Positions 7,305-14,560 of a stretch of DNA of 16,337 nucleotides are shown piece by piece; position 1 is the first letter of the stretch, and the number at the start of each line of letters is the position of its first letter. Source of the stretch: JACCXJ01 sp052387115 (lineage in GTDB: Bacteria; Pseudomonadota; Gammaproteobacteria; JACCXJ01); assembly GCA_052387115.1 (NCBI GenBank), contig JBQTJM010000406.1, positions 1 to 16,337 on the forward strand, given 5' to 3'. The position numbers were made by a program, and so were the translations under genes. The notes below the pieces were generated by a model, which worked only from the letters and a program-made list of their open reading frames with translations, was not told where the DNA came from and did no database searches.

Positions 7305-8258
7305 CTACACCCTTCCACGGTGCGCGCTGCGTTGTTCCTGCCGGCGTTCCTTATGCTTTTTTTCCAGGAGGAGCTGCCTCCGGCTTTCGCGGTCAGCGTC
7401 GCGCGCCCGGGCCTCTTCGCGTCTTGCGATCGCCTCGCCCGCAGCCGCGCGCCGTTGTGCCTCCCGGGCCTCTTCGAGCTCCCGTTGCTCGCGTGCCTGC
7501 GCCAACAAACGCTGTCGCAGACTTTCGCGATGCTCGTCATACGCACTCTTCTCGATACGCTGACGACTGTCGTCGAAGGCACGACCGCGCCAATCGTCCT
7601 CGGCAGGCGCGGTCGCTGCCCGTTGTTCCAGCGCCCGCTGCCTGGCCGCATCGCGTGCGGCCTCAAAGGCATGCTCGTCTTGCCGATTATCCCGGACACA
7701 CTCTGCGATGCGGAGCTCGTGCAGTGCTTCACGCCGCGCCTGCCAGGCTGTTTCCAATGCCCTTCTGCGTACCGATTCGCGCAAGGCCGCGTGCCGTTCC
7801 CGTGCCCAACGCTCGCGCAAGAGCCGCTCTTCCGCCTCATTGCGCCGCAGTTGTGTTTTCAGTTCCTCACGGCGCTGGTCCATCCGGAAGACGATCCGCC
7901 GGTCTTCCAGCACCCGCTTTTCCTGCATCCGCCTCAGCTCATCCCGCAACCGAAGCCGGCGTTCCTCGATACGCGATTCCTTGGTGTGCGCCTTCACCGG
8001 GAACATGCGCTTCATGCGCTCGTCCTCGGGTGAGGGCTCGGCCTCGCCCGTCAGTTCCTTGAGTGCCTGCTCCAGACGCTCCTTCTCGGCAAAGAGCGCC
8101 TGGAGCTCCTGTGGCGGTTCGAAGTCTGCAGGGAAACCGGCTCCTGCGCCGCCCCGGTCGACGCTCTCGGTGTAAGCGGGCTGGGCCGCCCCGGCGGCGT
8201 CTTCCGGCGACTCATCCTCGATCAGATCTTCCCAGCTCAGGTAGGGGTCGATGGGCAT
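7305..8258 (-). CDS. Highly charged long-helix (coiled-coil) protein
   Basis: This 317-residue protein has a disordered acidic N-terminus (residues 1-48, starting MPIDPYLSWEDLIEDESPED). It is followed by about 260 residues of almost continuous Arg/Glu/Ala-rich helix, for example EERRLRLRDELRRMQEKRVL and REQRELEEAREAQRRAAAG. Prolines are nearly absent after residue 90. The composition fits a single long alpha-helix or coiled coil resembling MAP7- or tolA-like low-complexity segments, but database hits to such names would reflect composition only. It starts 20 bp after the preceding stop; the ribosome site is weak. It carries no core module, so it is the odd member of the run and could be a rod, ruler or scaffold (inference). 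Overlapping frames here look open only because the codons are GC-rich. Confidence 0.85.
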   Translation of the reverse strand: MPIDPYLSWEDLIEDESPEDAAGAAQPAYTESVDRGGAGAGFPADFEPPQELQALFAEKERLEQALKELTGEAEPSPEDERMKRMFPVKAHTKESRIEERRLRLRDELRRMQEKRVLEDRRIVFRMDQRREELKTQLRRNEAEERLLRERWARERHAALRESVRRRALETAWQARREALHELRIAECVRDNRQDEHAFEAARDAARQRALEQRAATAPAEDDWRGRAFDDSRQRIEKSAYDEHRESLRQRLLAQAREQRELEEAREAQRRAAAGEAIARREEARARDADRESRRQLLLEKKHKERRQEQRSAHRGRV

Positions 8259-8278
8259 CTTCTTACCGATGTTCCTTA

Positions 8279-8842
8279 TTATTTCGGTTTCGGCTGCCTA
8301 TTTTTGGGGAAATCCTCTTCCAGCATCGCTCGAATGCGCTTTTCCAAAATAGCCGGCGGCGGCACCGGCACCAGCTTGGTGCGCATGAGGCTCGAGCCTT
8401 CGGCGCTGTACTGATACTTAGACGCGAACGAGGCACTCACCGTCGAGACTTTCAAGCTCGCCTTGCCCCGCGCGCTCAAGAAACCAACGCCCGCTTCGAA
8501 ACCTGCTTCCGAGTCCATATCGAAACTACTCGTCGCTTGCGACTCCTCCTGGCTCATGCTGATCGACATCTTGATCTCGATGATGGTGTCGACAAACTGA
8601 TAGAAGGTCGGCGTGAAACCGAGCTCCAGCAGCGAATATTTCCCTCCGCCGAACGTAACCAGATTCTTGCCTTTATCCTCGTCTTTCGTATTGGGCTCAT
8701 CGGCACCGGACATCAGCTTCGCGATCTTCAAGCTCGTCATGTCCAGCGCAAATTGCGCCTCGGCGATACCGGTCGCCATGGCCTTGACCATCTCGGGGAA
8801 CGGGACCTGCAGGAGGTCCTTGCCTACGTTTGCCATTGCCAT
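8279..8842 (-). CDS. Core-module protein, near-minimal form
   Basis: The longest frame begins at a TTG (8848). The ATG at 8842 is preferred because GGGAGA lies 7 bases before it, giving 187 residues (MAMANVGKDLLQ). The module is complete. It has a helix (VKAMATGIAEAQFALDMTSL), the signature LLELGFTPTFYQFVDTIIE, the strand SASFASKYQYSAE and the closing strand RTKLVPVPPPAILEKRIR. These sit around residues 19-50, 71-89, 136-148 and 154-171. The tail after the polyproline is short and basic. With the gene at 9821-10276, this is close to the basic unit from which the larger proteins are built. It is 115 bp after the preceding gene and 20 bp before the next. It has no signal peptide or membrane helix. 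Function is unknown. Confidence 0.9.
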   Translation of the reverse strand: MAMANVGKDLLQVPFPEMVKAMATGIAEAQFALDMTSLKIAKLMSGADEPNTKDEDKGKNLVTFGGGKYSLLELGFTPTFYQFVDTIIEIKMSISMSQEESQATSSFDMDSEAGFEAGVGFLSARGKASLKVSTVSASFASKYQYSAEGSSLMRTKLVPVPPPAILEKRIRAMLEEDFPKNRQPKPK

Positions 8843-8963
8843 GACCAATTCTCCCGGGCCTATGCCCTGAGGCTACATGTTACCGATGAATCATCCGCAC
8901 GGACGCGAGACCTCCGGTCCGGAGACGGACGTTTGCGAAACCCCACGACACGCATCGCCTTGC

Positions 8964-9773
8964 TCATCGGACCGGTTCTTTGGCTTTCTCCGGGTTCCCC
9001 AACAAATAGGCCCGCTCGATATCCATGAGCTCGCGGATCCGCACTTCCAGGATCGGCGGGGGCGGCACCGGTACGAGCTTGGTGCGCAGAAAGCTCGAGC
9101 CGGTCACGTCGTAGCTGTATTTGCTCGAATACGACGCGTTGACCTGGGACGTCGACACATTGGTCGTATGGGCGCCTTGGTTGTACCACCACCAGTACCC
9201 CGAGTTGCTGTAACTGTTCTGTTGCGTGCTCGCCGAGGCGGTGCTAGAGCGCGTGTCGTCGGTGCTGCCATGAATGGAGATGCTGATCCGGACCTCGATG
9301 ATGGTTTCGACGAACTGGTAGAAGGTCGGCACGAAACCCAGCTCGACCATGCTCAGTCGTTGAGGAACTCTAATCCCCTTTTTCAATGTTTCTTTATCCT
9401 GGGGAGTAAGGTTTGCGACGTCTTTACCGGTAGCATCTTTGATTGCCTTCGCCTGTTCTGCCGTTGGTGTAGCGCCAGCAATCTTGCCATCCCCGGCTAC
9501 GTCGAACGTCGCGTAGGTGTAGCCGAAGTACACCCGTGAATCGATGATGATAGGCTGGGTGGTCTGGCCAGTGGGTTTACCGTCCTTATCAAGCAACTTG
9601 CCCGTATCGAGATCGCGGAGCAGACGCTGGCCGCTCATCAACTCGGTCACGGTCATGCTGGACTTGTCGAGCTCCCACTGCGCCTGCGCGATCGCCAGCG
9701 CCATGGAGCGGATCATGTCCCCCATCGGGACATTGAGAAGCTCCTGACCTACGTTAACACCGCCGATTGCCAT
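8964..9773 (-). CDS. Core-module protein with inserted loops
   Basis: The protein has 269 residues and an excellent start (GAGGAGG 6 bases before the ATG at 9773). The core helix spans 18-48 (MIRSMALAIAQAQWELDKSS). Residues 49-90 (LLRDLDTGKLL, IDSRVYFGYTYA) match residues 51-85 of the LamG protein at 778-2631, so these two are the closest pair. Residues 91-137 are an insertion absent from the others. The signature MVELGFVPTFYQFVETIIEV lies at 142-161. A Ser/Asn/Gln-rich loop with a run of tryptophans (GYWWWYNQG, 192-200) follows. VNASYSSKYSYDV (211-223) and RTKLVPVPPPPILEVRI (230-246) complete the module. The aromatic loop may be a binding tip. There is no secretion signal. It lies 47 bp after the upstream gene. 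Confidence 0.9.
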   Translation of the reverse strand: MAIGGVNVGQELLNVPMGDMIRSMALAIAQAQWELDKSSMTVTELMSGQRLLRDLDTGKLLDKDGKPTGQTTQPIIIDSRVYFGYTYATFDVAGDGKIAGATPTAEQAKAIKDATGKDVANLTPQDKETLKKGIRVPQRLSMVELGFVPTFYQFVETIIEVRISISIHGSTDDTRSSTASASTQQNSYSNSGYWWWYNQGAHTTNVSTSQVNASYSSKYSYDVTGSSFLRTKLVPVPPPPILEVRIRELMDIERAYLLGNPEKAKEPVR

Positions 9774-9820
9774 ATTGCCTCCTCGATCAAATAGAACGCT
9801 TAGAACGCGCGAGTTTCAAT

Positions 9821-10276
9821 TCACTCCCCGGTATCGCGTCTCGCCAGGTTCGCGTTGATGAGCTGCGCCAGGGGCGCCGGGGGCGGCAGGGAAACGATCC
9901 GCGTGCTGATCTCGCTCGAGCCTTCCGCCGTAAACGAGTACTTGTTGCTGTACGACGCGTTCACCGACGCGGTGAAGACGCCGGCTTGGACGCCCACGGA
10001 ACCGCCGACACTGAACTCCTCGGATTCCGCGCTGCTGAACGCCACCCTGGCCTTGATCGTCATTTCCGTGAAGTGATAGAAGGTGGGCGTGAAGCCGAGC
10101 TCGAGCATGGAGCGCTCGGGGGCGCCGGGGAATACCTTGATCGGTTTCTGCAGGAGCCCGGCGATTTCGATGGAGCGTTTGTCCAACTGGAGCTGCGCTT
10201 CCGCAATGGCCTTCCCCAGGCTCTCCACCAAGTGGGGCAGGGGTGACTGTTCCAGCATCTTGTTGACGTTGGCCAC
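9821..10276 (-). CDS. Core-module protein, minimal form, GTG start
   Basis: The protein has 151 residues. The start is a GTG at 10276 with GGAG 8 bases upstream; no suitable ATG is near. It comprises little more than the core module: a helix (12-42, LVESLGKAIAEAQLQLDKRS), SMLELGFTPTFYHFTEMTIK (56-75), ASVNASYSNKYSFTAEG (103-119) and STRIVSLPPPAPLAQLI (124-140). The ESEEFS motif after the first strand (84-89) is shared exactly with the short paralogue at 11616-11921, linking those two. It lies 77 bp after the upstream gene and 47 bp before the next. There is no signal peptide. Function is unknown; a structural subunit is inferred. Confidence 0.9.
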   Translation of the reverse strand: MANVNKMLEQSPLPHLVESLGKAIAEAQLQLDKRSIEIAGLLQKPIKVFPGAPERSMLELGFTPTFYHFTEMTIKARVAFSSAESEEFSVGGSVGVQAGVFTASVNASYSNKYSFTAEGSSEISTRIVSLPPPAPLAQLINANLARRDTGE

Positions 10277-10353
10277 ACAATGTCTCCGTTGTGATCGAGC
10301 AGATTGGCTAACGGGGGCTCGCGTACCCCTGCGAGGCGTTCAACCCATCCACG

Positions 10354-11538
10354 CTATTCACGCTTCTTCTTTTCCTCTTCAAAGTGATCGCGTATCCAGT
10401 CCAGAAACAGGGCGGGCGGCGGATACGGCACCATGGTCACCTTGATCTCGGAGTGCATCTTGGTTTCCAGGCTGAATTTTTTGCTGTACGCTGCGGTGAC
10501 CGACATGCCGAAGGCACCGGGGGTTTTTTTCTTCTCCTTCGTCTCCTCCTTGTCGACGCCTTTTTCCGCGGTCTTCTCGGGCGTTTTTGCGGTGCCCGGA
10601 GACTTCGCCGCGTCCACCTTTCCCTTGGCGATGCTCGCCTTCTCCTTGGCCGCCGTCGCCGCTGTGACGACCTTCGTCGCCGCCGCCTTCGCGGCGGCCA
10701 GGTCGGCGGCAGTGGCGACGCCCGTCGCTTCCGTCTCCGCGGTCTGGGCCGCCGTCTTGGCCGCGTTCGCCGCCCCGACGGCTTCTTCCCACGCGGTCTT
10801 CGCCGTGCCCGTGGCCTCGGTCTTCGCCTTCGTGGCCTCGGTTGCAGCCTCCCCCGCCTTTGTCTTGGCCGCCGTCGCCGCAGTAACGACCTTGGTCGCT
10901 ACCGCCTTCGCGGCTCCTACGTCGGTGGCTTTGTCAATATTCTTCGCTTCCGTGTCGGCGGTTGTCGCCGCCGTCTCGGCCTCCGTTGCCGCGGCAACCG
11001 CTTTTTCTGCCGCCGTCTTCCCAGTCGTCGTGGTCGTGGTGGACGTCGTGCCCGGAGTCACTGCGGCGGGGGGCGTGGGTGTAGGCGACGCCTCCCCCAG
11101 TGCCGGCTTCGCCTTGGTTTCGGCCTGGGTCTTGACAACTTTCAACGGGGTGGCCAATGCTTCTAGGTCTTCTCGCGCATCTGCCGCCCCCGTGATCCCT
11201 TCTAGCTTGATCAATACACTTTGGGAAATGCCTATTGCCGTCTCCGCTGCCGTCTGAGCGATCTGCCGTTGCGTCTCGGCATCCCCGGCTTTTTCGTCTT
11301 TCTTCCCGTCTGCAATGGTGTCGAGCTCTTTAGAAGCGGCTTCCGCCTTCTTTGCCTCAGCCAGCAAAGTGGCCAATTCCGTTCCCGCTCCCTCCCAGGC
11401 CGTCTTGTCGGTGCCGGAAGCCTTGGCGGCCGCCTCCGTCACGGTGGCCTGCAATTCCGCTGTGTCTGTTACCGCCTGCGCCGCGTTTTTGACCATCAAG
11501 GTCGAAGCCGCTTTCAATTCTTCCCACTTCACTGCCAT
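10354..11538 (-). CDS. Ala/Thr-rich repeat protein ending in the core C-terminal strands
   Basis: The protein has 394 residues. Residues 345-385 carry the second half of the core module (MSVTAAYSKKFSLETKMHSE, then VTMVPYPPPALFLDWI), but the ELGFxPTFYQF half is absent. In its place is an Ala/Thr/Lys/Glu-rich region (1-335). It contains a 73-residue internal repeat: KVVTAATAAK recurs at 216 and 289, with matching flanks (GAAKAVAT and AAAKAAAT). It also recurs in part earlier (GTDKTAWEG at 42-50 against GTAKTAWEE at 244-252). A Thr/Pro linker lies at 151-173. The composition predicts a long helix or coiled coil. The ribosome site is weak. Two plus-strand frames over 250 codons long are open opposite this gene because of GC-rich codons. 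The partial complement of core strands suggests it pairs with a protein lacking them. Confidence 0.88.
   Translation of the reverse strand: MAVKWEELKAASTLMVKNAAQAVTDTAELQATVTEAAAKASGTDKTAWEGAGTELATLLAEAKKAEAASKELDTIADGKKDEKAGDAETQRQIAQTAAETAIGISQSVLIKLEGITGAADAREDLEALATPLKVVKTQAETKAKPALGEASPTPTPPAAVTPGTTSTTTTTTGKTAAEKAVAAATEAETAATTADTEAKNIDKATDVGAAKAVATKVVTAATAAKTKAGEAATEATKAKTEATGTAKTAWEEAVGAANAAKTAAQTAETEATGVATAADLAAAKAAATKVVTAATAAKEKASIAKGKVDAAKSPGTAKTPEKTAEKGVDKEETKEKKKTPGAFGMSVTAAYSKKFSLETKMHSEIKVTMVPYPPPALFLDWIRDHFEEEKKKRE
10640..10940 (-). repeat. 73-codon direct repeat inside the Ala/Thr-rich gene
   Basis: The plus-strand segment beginning TTGGCCGCCGTCGCCGC at 10646 recurs at 10865, 219 bases away, with scattered silent differences. 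It encodes the reiterated KVVTAATAAK block. The offset is exactly 73 codons, so the repeat arose by an in-frame duplication within the gene. The outer limits are approximate. Confidence 0.8.
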
Positions 11539-11615
11539 GGTGGTTTCTCTATGCTGATCCGCCGAACCGGTCGTCTTACGTTGTCACCGAGTATTTGGTC
11601 GGACAATCCGTTCCG

Positions 11616-11921
11616 TCACAGGGTCAATGTACCGGATACGCTGAATTCTTCCGATTCCGCGACCGTGATGTCGATCGTCAGGGTAATGACGGCTTCCTTG
11701 AATTGATAGAGGCTCGGGGTAAATCCCAGCTCCAAGAGAGAACGCCTCCTGCCTCCCAATACCACACCGTTGTAGGGATCGCCCATCTGCAGGGTCAATT
11801 CGATCATCTTCCGGTCCAGCTCGAACTGGGCTTCGATCAAGCCCATGGCGGTCGCCTTCACCATATCTGCTATGGGGATTTCGTGAAGGACTTGCGCCGT
11901 TCTCGTCAAATCTCGTGCCAT
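11616..11921 (-). CDS. Short core-module protein carrying only the front half
   Basis: The protein has 101 residues and a good start (GAGAGGAAG, then ATG at 11921), 19 bp after the TPR gene. The helix (18-45, ADMVKATAMGLIEAQFELD) and signature LLELGFTPSLYQFKEAVITL (61-80) are intact, followed by ESEEFSVSGTLTL and TGA. The second half of the module (xxASYSxKYS and the polyproline strand) is missing. Other frames past the stop do not restore it, so this looks like a naturally short form and not a recent frameshift. The next gene downstream carries the missing second half fused to an Ala-rich rod, so the two may form a split module (inference). The ESEEFS motif matches the protein at 9821-10276. 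Confidence 0.85.
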   Translation of the reverse strand: MARDLTRTAQVLHEIPIADMVKATAMGLIEAQFELDRKMIELTLQMGDPYNGVVLGGRRRSLLELGFTPSLYQFKEAVITLTIDITVAESEEFSVSGTLTL

Positions 11922-11940
11922 GCTTGCTTCCTCTCGTCAC

Positions 11941-12552
11941 CTAGACGGATGTCATGCCGAGGATCAGATGCTCGCTCGGCAGCTTGACCGATCGAGCTCT
12001 ATCGACGGTATCCTGCCGTACGTTGAAGTAGTTCGTGCGCTGTTGCTCGGCGAGCACGCGCCTGGCGTCGACCTGTAATCCTCTTTCCACCCAACCGAGG
12101 AGCGTCTTTGCCAGCGGCAAGGACAAGCCATGCGTCGCCCCCAGCTCCACGGCCTTCCGCAGCGACCGCGCCGCCGCTTCCCGATCGCCCGATTTGAGCA
12201 GCACCGCGCCTTGGCGCTGATACACATGCGCCAGCTCGGCTCCAGTCTGCGCCGCCGCCTCCCGACTCGTCAAGAAGAGATCGACGGCCTTGTCGCAGTA
12301 ATCGAGCACCTCTTGATAGGAGCCCATCATCTCCAGGGACTCTAGAACGCACTCGAGATAATGACGGAACACGATCTCCGGTTCCGCCGCCTGCACGGTC
12401 AGGCGAATCGCCTCGCGATAGTAGGCCAGCGCCCGGTCGTGCTTCCCTGCCAGGGCGTATAGTTTGCCCTGCTCGGCGATCCCCAGGTGAACGGCGGGCG
12501 ATGCCCACGCCGCGGCTTCGGGCGCAGAGATCGAGTCCTGATCCGCGCTCAT
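11941..12552 (-). CDS. TPR-repeat protein
   Basis: The protein has 203 residues. The ATG at 12552 overlaps the TGA of the upstream gene in the sequence ATGA, which fixes the start and implies translational coupling. The same frame is open further upstream, but that would run deep into the neighbour. Residues 22-55 (LGIAEQGKLYALAGKHDRAL, then AYYREAIRL), 64-97 (YLECVLESLEMMGSYQEVLD) and 106-139 (ELAHVYQRQGAVLLKSGDRE) are three tetratricopeptide repeats. The C-terminus (from about 165) is a non-TPR tail. TPRs mediate protein-protein binding, so an assembly or chaperone-like adaptor for the core proteins is plausible but inferred. There is no signal peptide, and the protein is likely cytoplasmic. 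The next gene begins 19 bp later. Confidence 0.88.
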   Translation of the reverse strand: MSADQDSISAPEAAAWASPAVHLGIAEQGKLYALAGKHDRALAYYREAIRLTVQAAEPEIVFRHYLECVLESLEMMGSYQEVLDYCDKAVDLFLTSREAAAQTGAELAHVYQRQGAVLLKSGDREAAARSLRKAVELGATHGLSLPLAKTLLGWVERGLQVDARRVLAEQQRTNYFNVRQDTVDRARSVKLPSEHLILGMTSV

Positions 12553-13679
12553 GCCATGAGCATCCTGGTGTCGGTGCCGACGCGTCTCAGCTCGTGCTGC
12601 AGCCAACGGGCTTGCGGCGCCGTCGCCGGACGATCCAACGTACCCATGGAGCGCACCATCTCGCGCGCCCGCTCCGGATCGACGCCGCCCAATACCTCGA
12701 GCAGGCGCGTGGTGGAATCCGTATCGCCGATCTTTGCGAGCTGCAGCCGAAACCTCTGCAGCGCGAGCAAATGGGCCGAAGCCCGCCCCCCGAGGCGGGC
12801 TATCTGATCCAGCACCTCCCGGGTTTCCTGATAGCGCAGGTTGTGGTGAGTGAAGATCGGGGTCCGCGCGGGAACCCTCCTCGCGACCGTCTCCGGCATG
12901 CCGGAGCTTACCACCAGGAATCCGATCATCTCCGGTGTATCGCACGCCTCATCAAGACGCAGGTCGAAGCGCTGAAAATCGCGGTTGACAATCTTAAGTG
13001 GAGATCCAGAACCCATGACCCGCTGCAATAGCGCCTCTACGACATTCTTGCGAAGTCCTGTGCCGATAAGAACGTGATCCCCGTCGCTCTCGTCATCGCC
13101 GCCATCCAGAGCAAAGCCGGCCGCCTGTAGTTCGCGCCGCACTTGCGCCCGCTGGGCCGCCGGACAAGGACTGAGGAACACATCATAAAGGGCATCGTCA
13201 CGTCTCGAGGCATCGACTGCAACCCCCAAGGGCTCGAAGCGGCGGCGTATGCTTTCGACGGTGCTTTGAGACACCTTGCCGATGAGCTCCGCGGGACAAG
13301 TGCATAGGATTTGCCTGGCCTGATCGAATGCAACGCCGAGAAACGCCGCGGTTTCACGGACTACCTCGACCAGGCTATCGGTTCTTTGGACGGCGAGCGC
13401 CACATCGTAGTCCGGCCCGCCCGGCGTGAACGGTTCGTCTGCACCGAGAATCTCCGCTTCGAGACCTGCCGCCACCAGCGCTTGGGTCAAGTGCTCCGCG
13501 GTCGCGCGATCCAGGGGACCAAGCAACTCCGCTGGGGCTTGATAAATGCCGGCAGCCAAGCGTTCCTCGGAGAACGGGAGCGCTTGTCGGAGTGTGCCGA
13601 CTATGTGCGCGGCGGCCGTTCCGACCGATCGGATCACGACCCGCCACCCCCCTTTAGGAGCACCGCCTGCGCTATCCAT
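12549..13679 (-). CDS. Protein with tandem L7/L12- or ClpS-like modules
   Basis: The protein has 376 residues. Two similar beta-alpha-alpha-beta units are visible. The first is at 11-80 (WRVVIRSVG, helices, APAELLGPLDRATAEHL, then AGLEAEIL). The second is at 91-158 (YDVALAVQ, helices, CPAELIGKVSQSTVESIRR, then LGVAVDA). A partial third begins at 165 (YDVFLS onward). The pattern of strand, two helices and strand with a central P-AEL turn resembles the ribosomal L7/L12 C-terminal domain and ClpS, which bind partner proteins; this is fold-level reading, not proven homology. Residues 200-376 are mixed helical and unrecognised. The ATG at 13679 has only a weak ribosome site. The 216 bp upstream (13680-13895) shows no gene and no clear promoter. 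The coupled TPR gene suggests the two act together. Confidence 0.85.
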   Translation of the reverse strand: MDSAGGAPKGGWRVVIRSVGTAAAHIVGTLRQALPFSEERLAAGIYQAPAELLGPLDRATAEHLTQALVAAGLEAEILGADEPFTPGGPDYDVALAVQRTDSLVEVVRETAAFLGVAFDQARQILCTCPAELIGKVSQSTVESIRRRFEPLGVAVDASRRDDALYDVFLSPCPAAQRAQVRRELQAAGFALDGGDDESDGDHVLIGTGLRKNVVEALLQRVMGSGSPLKIVNRDFQRFDLRLDEACDTPEMIGFLVVSSGMPETVARRVPARTPIFTHHNLRYQETREVLDQIARLGGRASAHLLALQRFRLQLAKIGDTDSTTRLLEVLGGVDPERAREMVRSMGTLDRPATAPQARWLQHELRRVGTDTRMLMA

Positions 13680-13895
13680 CTGGTCCGATCCCGTAACGAT
13701 TGTTCACTTGCTCACGTCCGTACTTCGCTCCACCTTGTGCTCATCTCCACGGTTTCCATGAGCCCTGCCTCCCGAACCCGCATGCTTCACCCTGGATAAT
13801 CGTGAATGGATGACTCCGCCGGAGACGGTCTGTGCTGCCGCACCGCTGGCGATGGCAGCCGGAAGGTAGGCCGCTGCGTGGGGTCCCGGCCCCGA

Positions 13896-14354
13896 TCAGC
13901 CGACATCGGGCCACTTCTCCTTCATTTTCTTGCGAAACTCGCGCATTGTATAGTTGACACTGCTACCCCCTTTCAGTTCGAGTGCCTGATCGCGAAAGGC
14001 AGCCAGGTCCGCGTCGCGCTTGGCATCAGCAATCGCGAGCATGATGATCTGCTTCTTCTTGCCGTAATCGACTTTGACCATCGCGCTGAAGACATGTATC
14101 CCATCCTCCCGATGAGGGCCAACTATCATACTTCGAATCGCTGAATCTTCGAACTTTGCGAGCGCCTTGTAGATAGCCCCTCTACCTCCGTAGAAATAGA
14201 CCCCTTCGTCGTAATCTTTCAAATCGAGATAGGCTGAACGTGCCCAGACTGTGGAGAAGTCATCCGGGAGACCTTCCTCCTTAAGGTTTTCCTTGGCCCA
14301 GTCGTGGTCGGCGAAATCTGCATTGACCTTGGCAATAACGGCATAAGCTTGCAT
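13896..14354 (-). CDS. Tandem paralogue C of an unknown ~150-residue protein
   Basis: The protein has 152 residues. It shares with paralogues A and B an identical opening (MQAYA, AKVN, DFADHDWA), the blocks DFSTVW, YFYGGR, AIYKALA, IHVFSA, KQIIMLA and FRDQALE, and the ending KWPD plus Val/Ile-Gly. It is the most diverged of the three, with MVKVDYGKKK in place of the shared VVxTxGGRK. The protein is mixed alpha/beta, soluble, with no signal peptide or membrane helix. Strong start: GAGGAAAAACC directly before the ATG at 14354. I do not recognise the family. It lies 216 bp before the L7/L12-like gene, so it may or may not share a transcript with the main cluster. Confidence 0.88.
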   Translation of the reverse strand: MQAYAVIAKVNADFADHDWAKENLKEEGLPDDFSTVWARSAYLDLKDYDEGVYFYGGRGAIYKALAKFEDSAIRSMIVGPHREDGIHVFSAMVKVDYGKKKQIIMLAIADAKRDADLAAFRDQALELKGGSSVNYTMREFRKKMKEKWPDVG

Positions 14355-14370
14355 GGTTTTTCCTCGTCTT

Positions 14371-14391
14371 GATTTACGAAGGGATAAAGAC
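14371..14391 (-). repeat. 21-bp leader element, copy 2
   Basis: GATTTACGAAGGGATAAAGA plus C is identical to 15547-15567. In both places it sits just upstream of the ribosome site of a paralogue (C here, A there). Paralogue B lacks it. It may be a protein-binding or promoter element, or simply a remnant of the duplicated leader. Confidence 0.85.
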
Positions 14392-14455
14392 CCGAGATAG
14401 TCAAGCTCAGCTTCAGCGAAACTCCGAAAAAGCGTTATGAGCGTAGTAGTAGCTT

Positions 14456-14560
14456 ATTCAGAGTTTCCTTAGGCATTCAAGCCTTCGGCTCCTGGATACC
14501 TAGGCTGCTGCGATGCGTGCCGCCGCCCCGATCAGCCGATATCGGGCCACTTCTTCTTCA
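14456..14560. repeat. Duplicated 3' flank, copy next to paralogue B
   Basis: From TTCAGAGTTTCC at about 14457 the sequence parallels 15004 onward with few differences: both contain GGATACCTAGGCTGCTGCGATG and then run into the 3' end of a paralogue. The shared block shows that gene and downstream flank were copied together. The segment around each stop codon, CCCGATCAGCCGATATCGGG, can fold into a small stem. Confidence 0.8.

Noticed and set aside
7298..9028. Plus-strand frames of 237-321 codons opposite the charged-helix and minimal core genes
   Set aside because: Low-complexity or shadow translations opposite genes with clear motifs and operon spacing.
10384..11257. Two plus-strand open frames of 260 and 274 codons opposite the Ala/Thr-rich gene
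   Set aside because: Their Arg/Gly- and Ala/Val-rich translations simply mirror GC-rich Ala/Thr codons. The minus frame has family-like core strands at its end and fits the operon.
9821..11921. Contractile phage-tail or injection-system island
   Set aside because: No sheath, tube, baseplate, spike or ATPase signature is present. Only the lysozyme is phage-like.
11941..12945. Longer version of the TPR protein starting at 12945
   Set aside because: It would overlap the L7/L12-like gene by almost 400 bases, and the extra residues are not protein-like. The ATGA overlap gives a better start.
13680..13895. Promoter before the L7/L12-like gene
   Set aside because: No acceptable -35/-10 pair was seen. 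The interval is 216 bp with only weak short palindromes.
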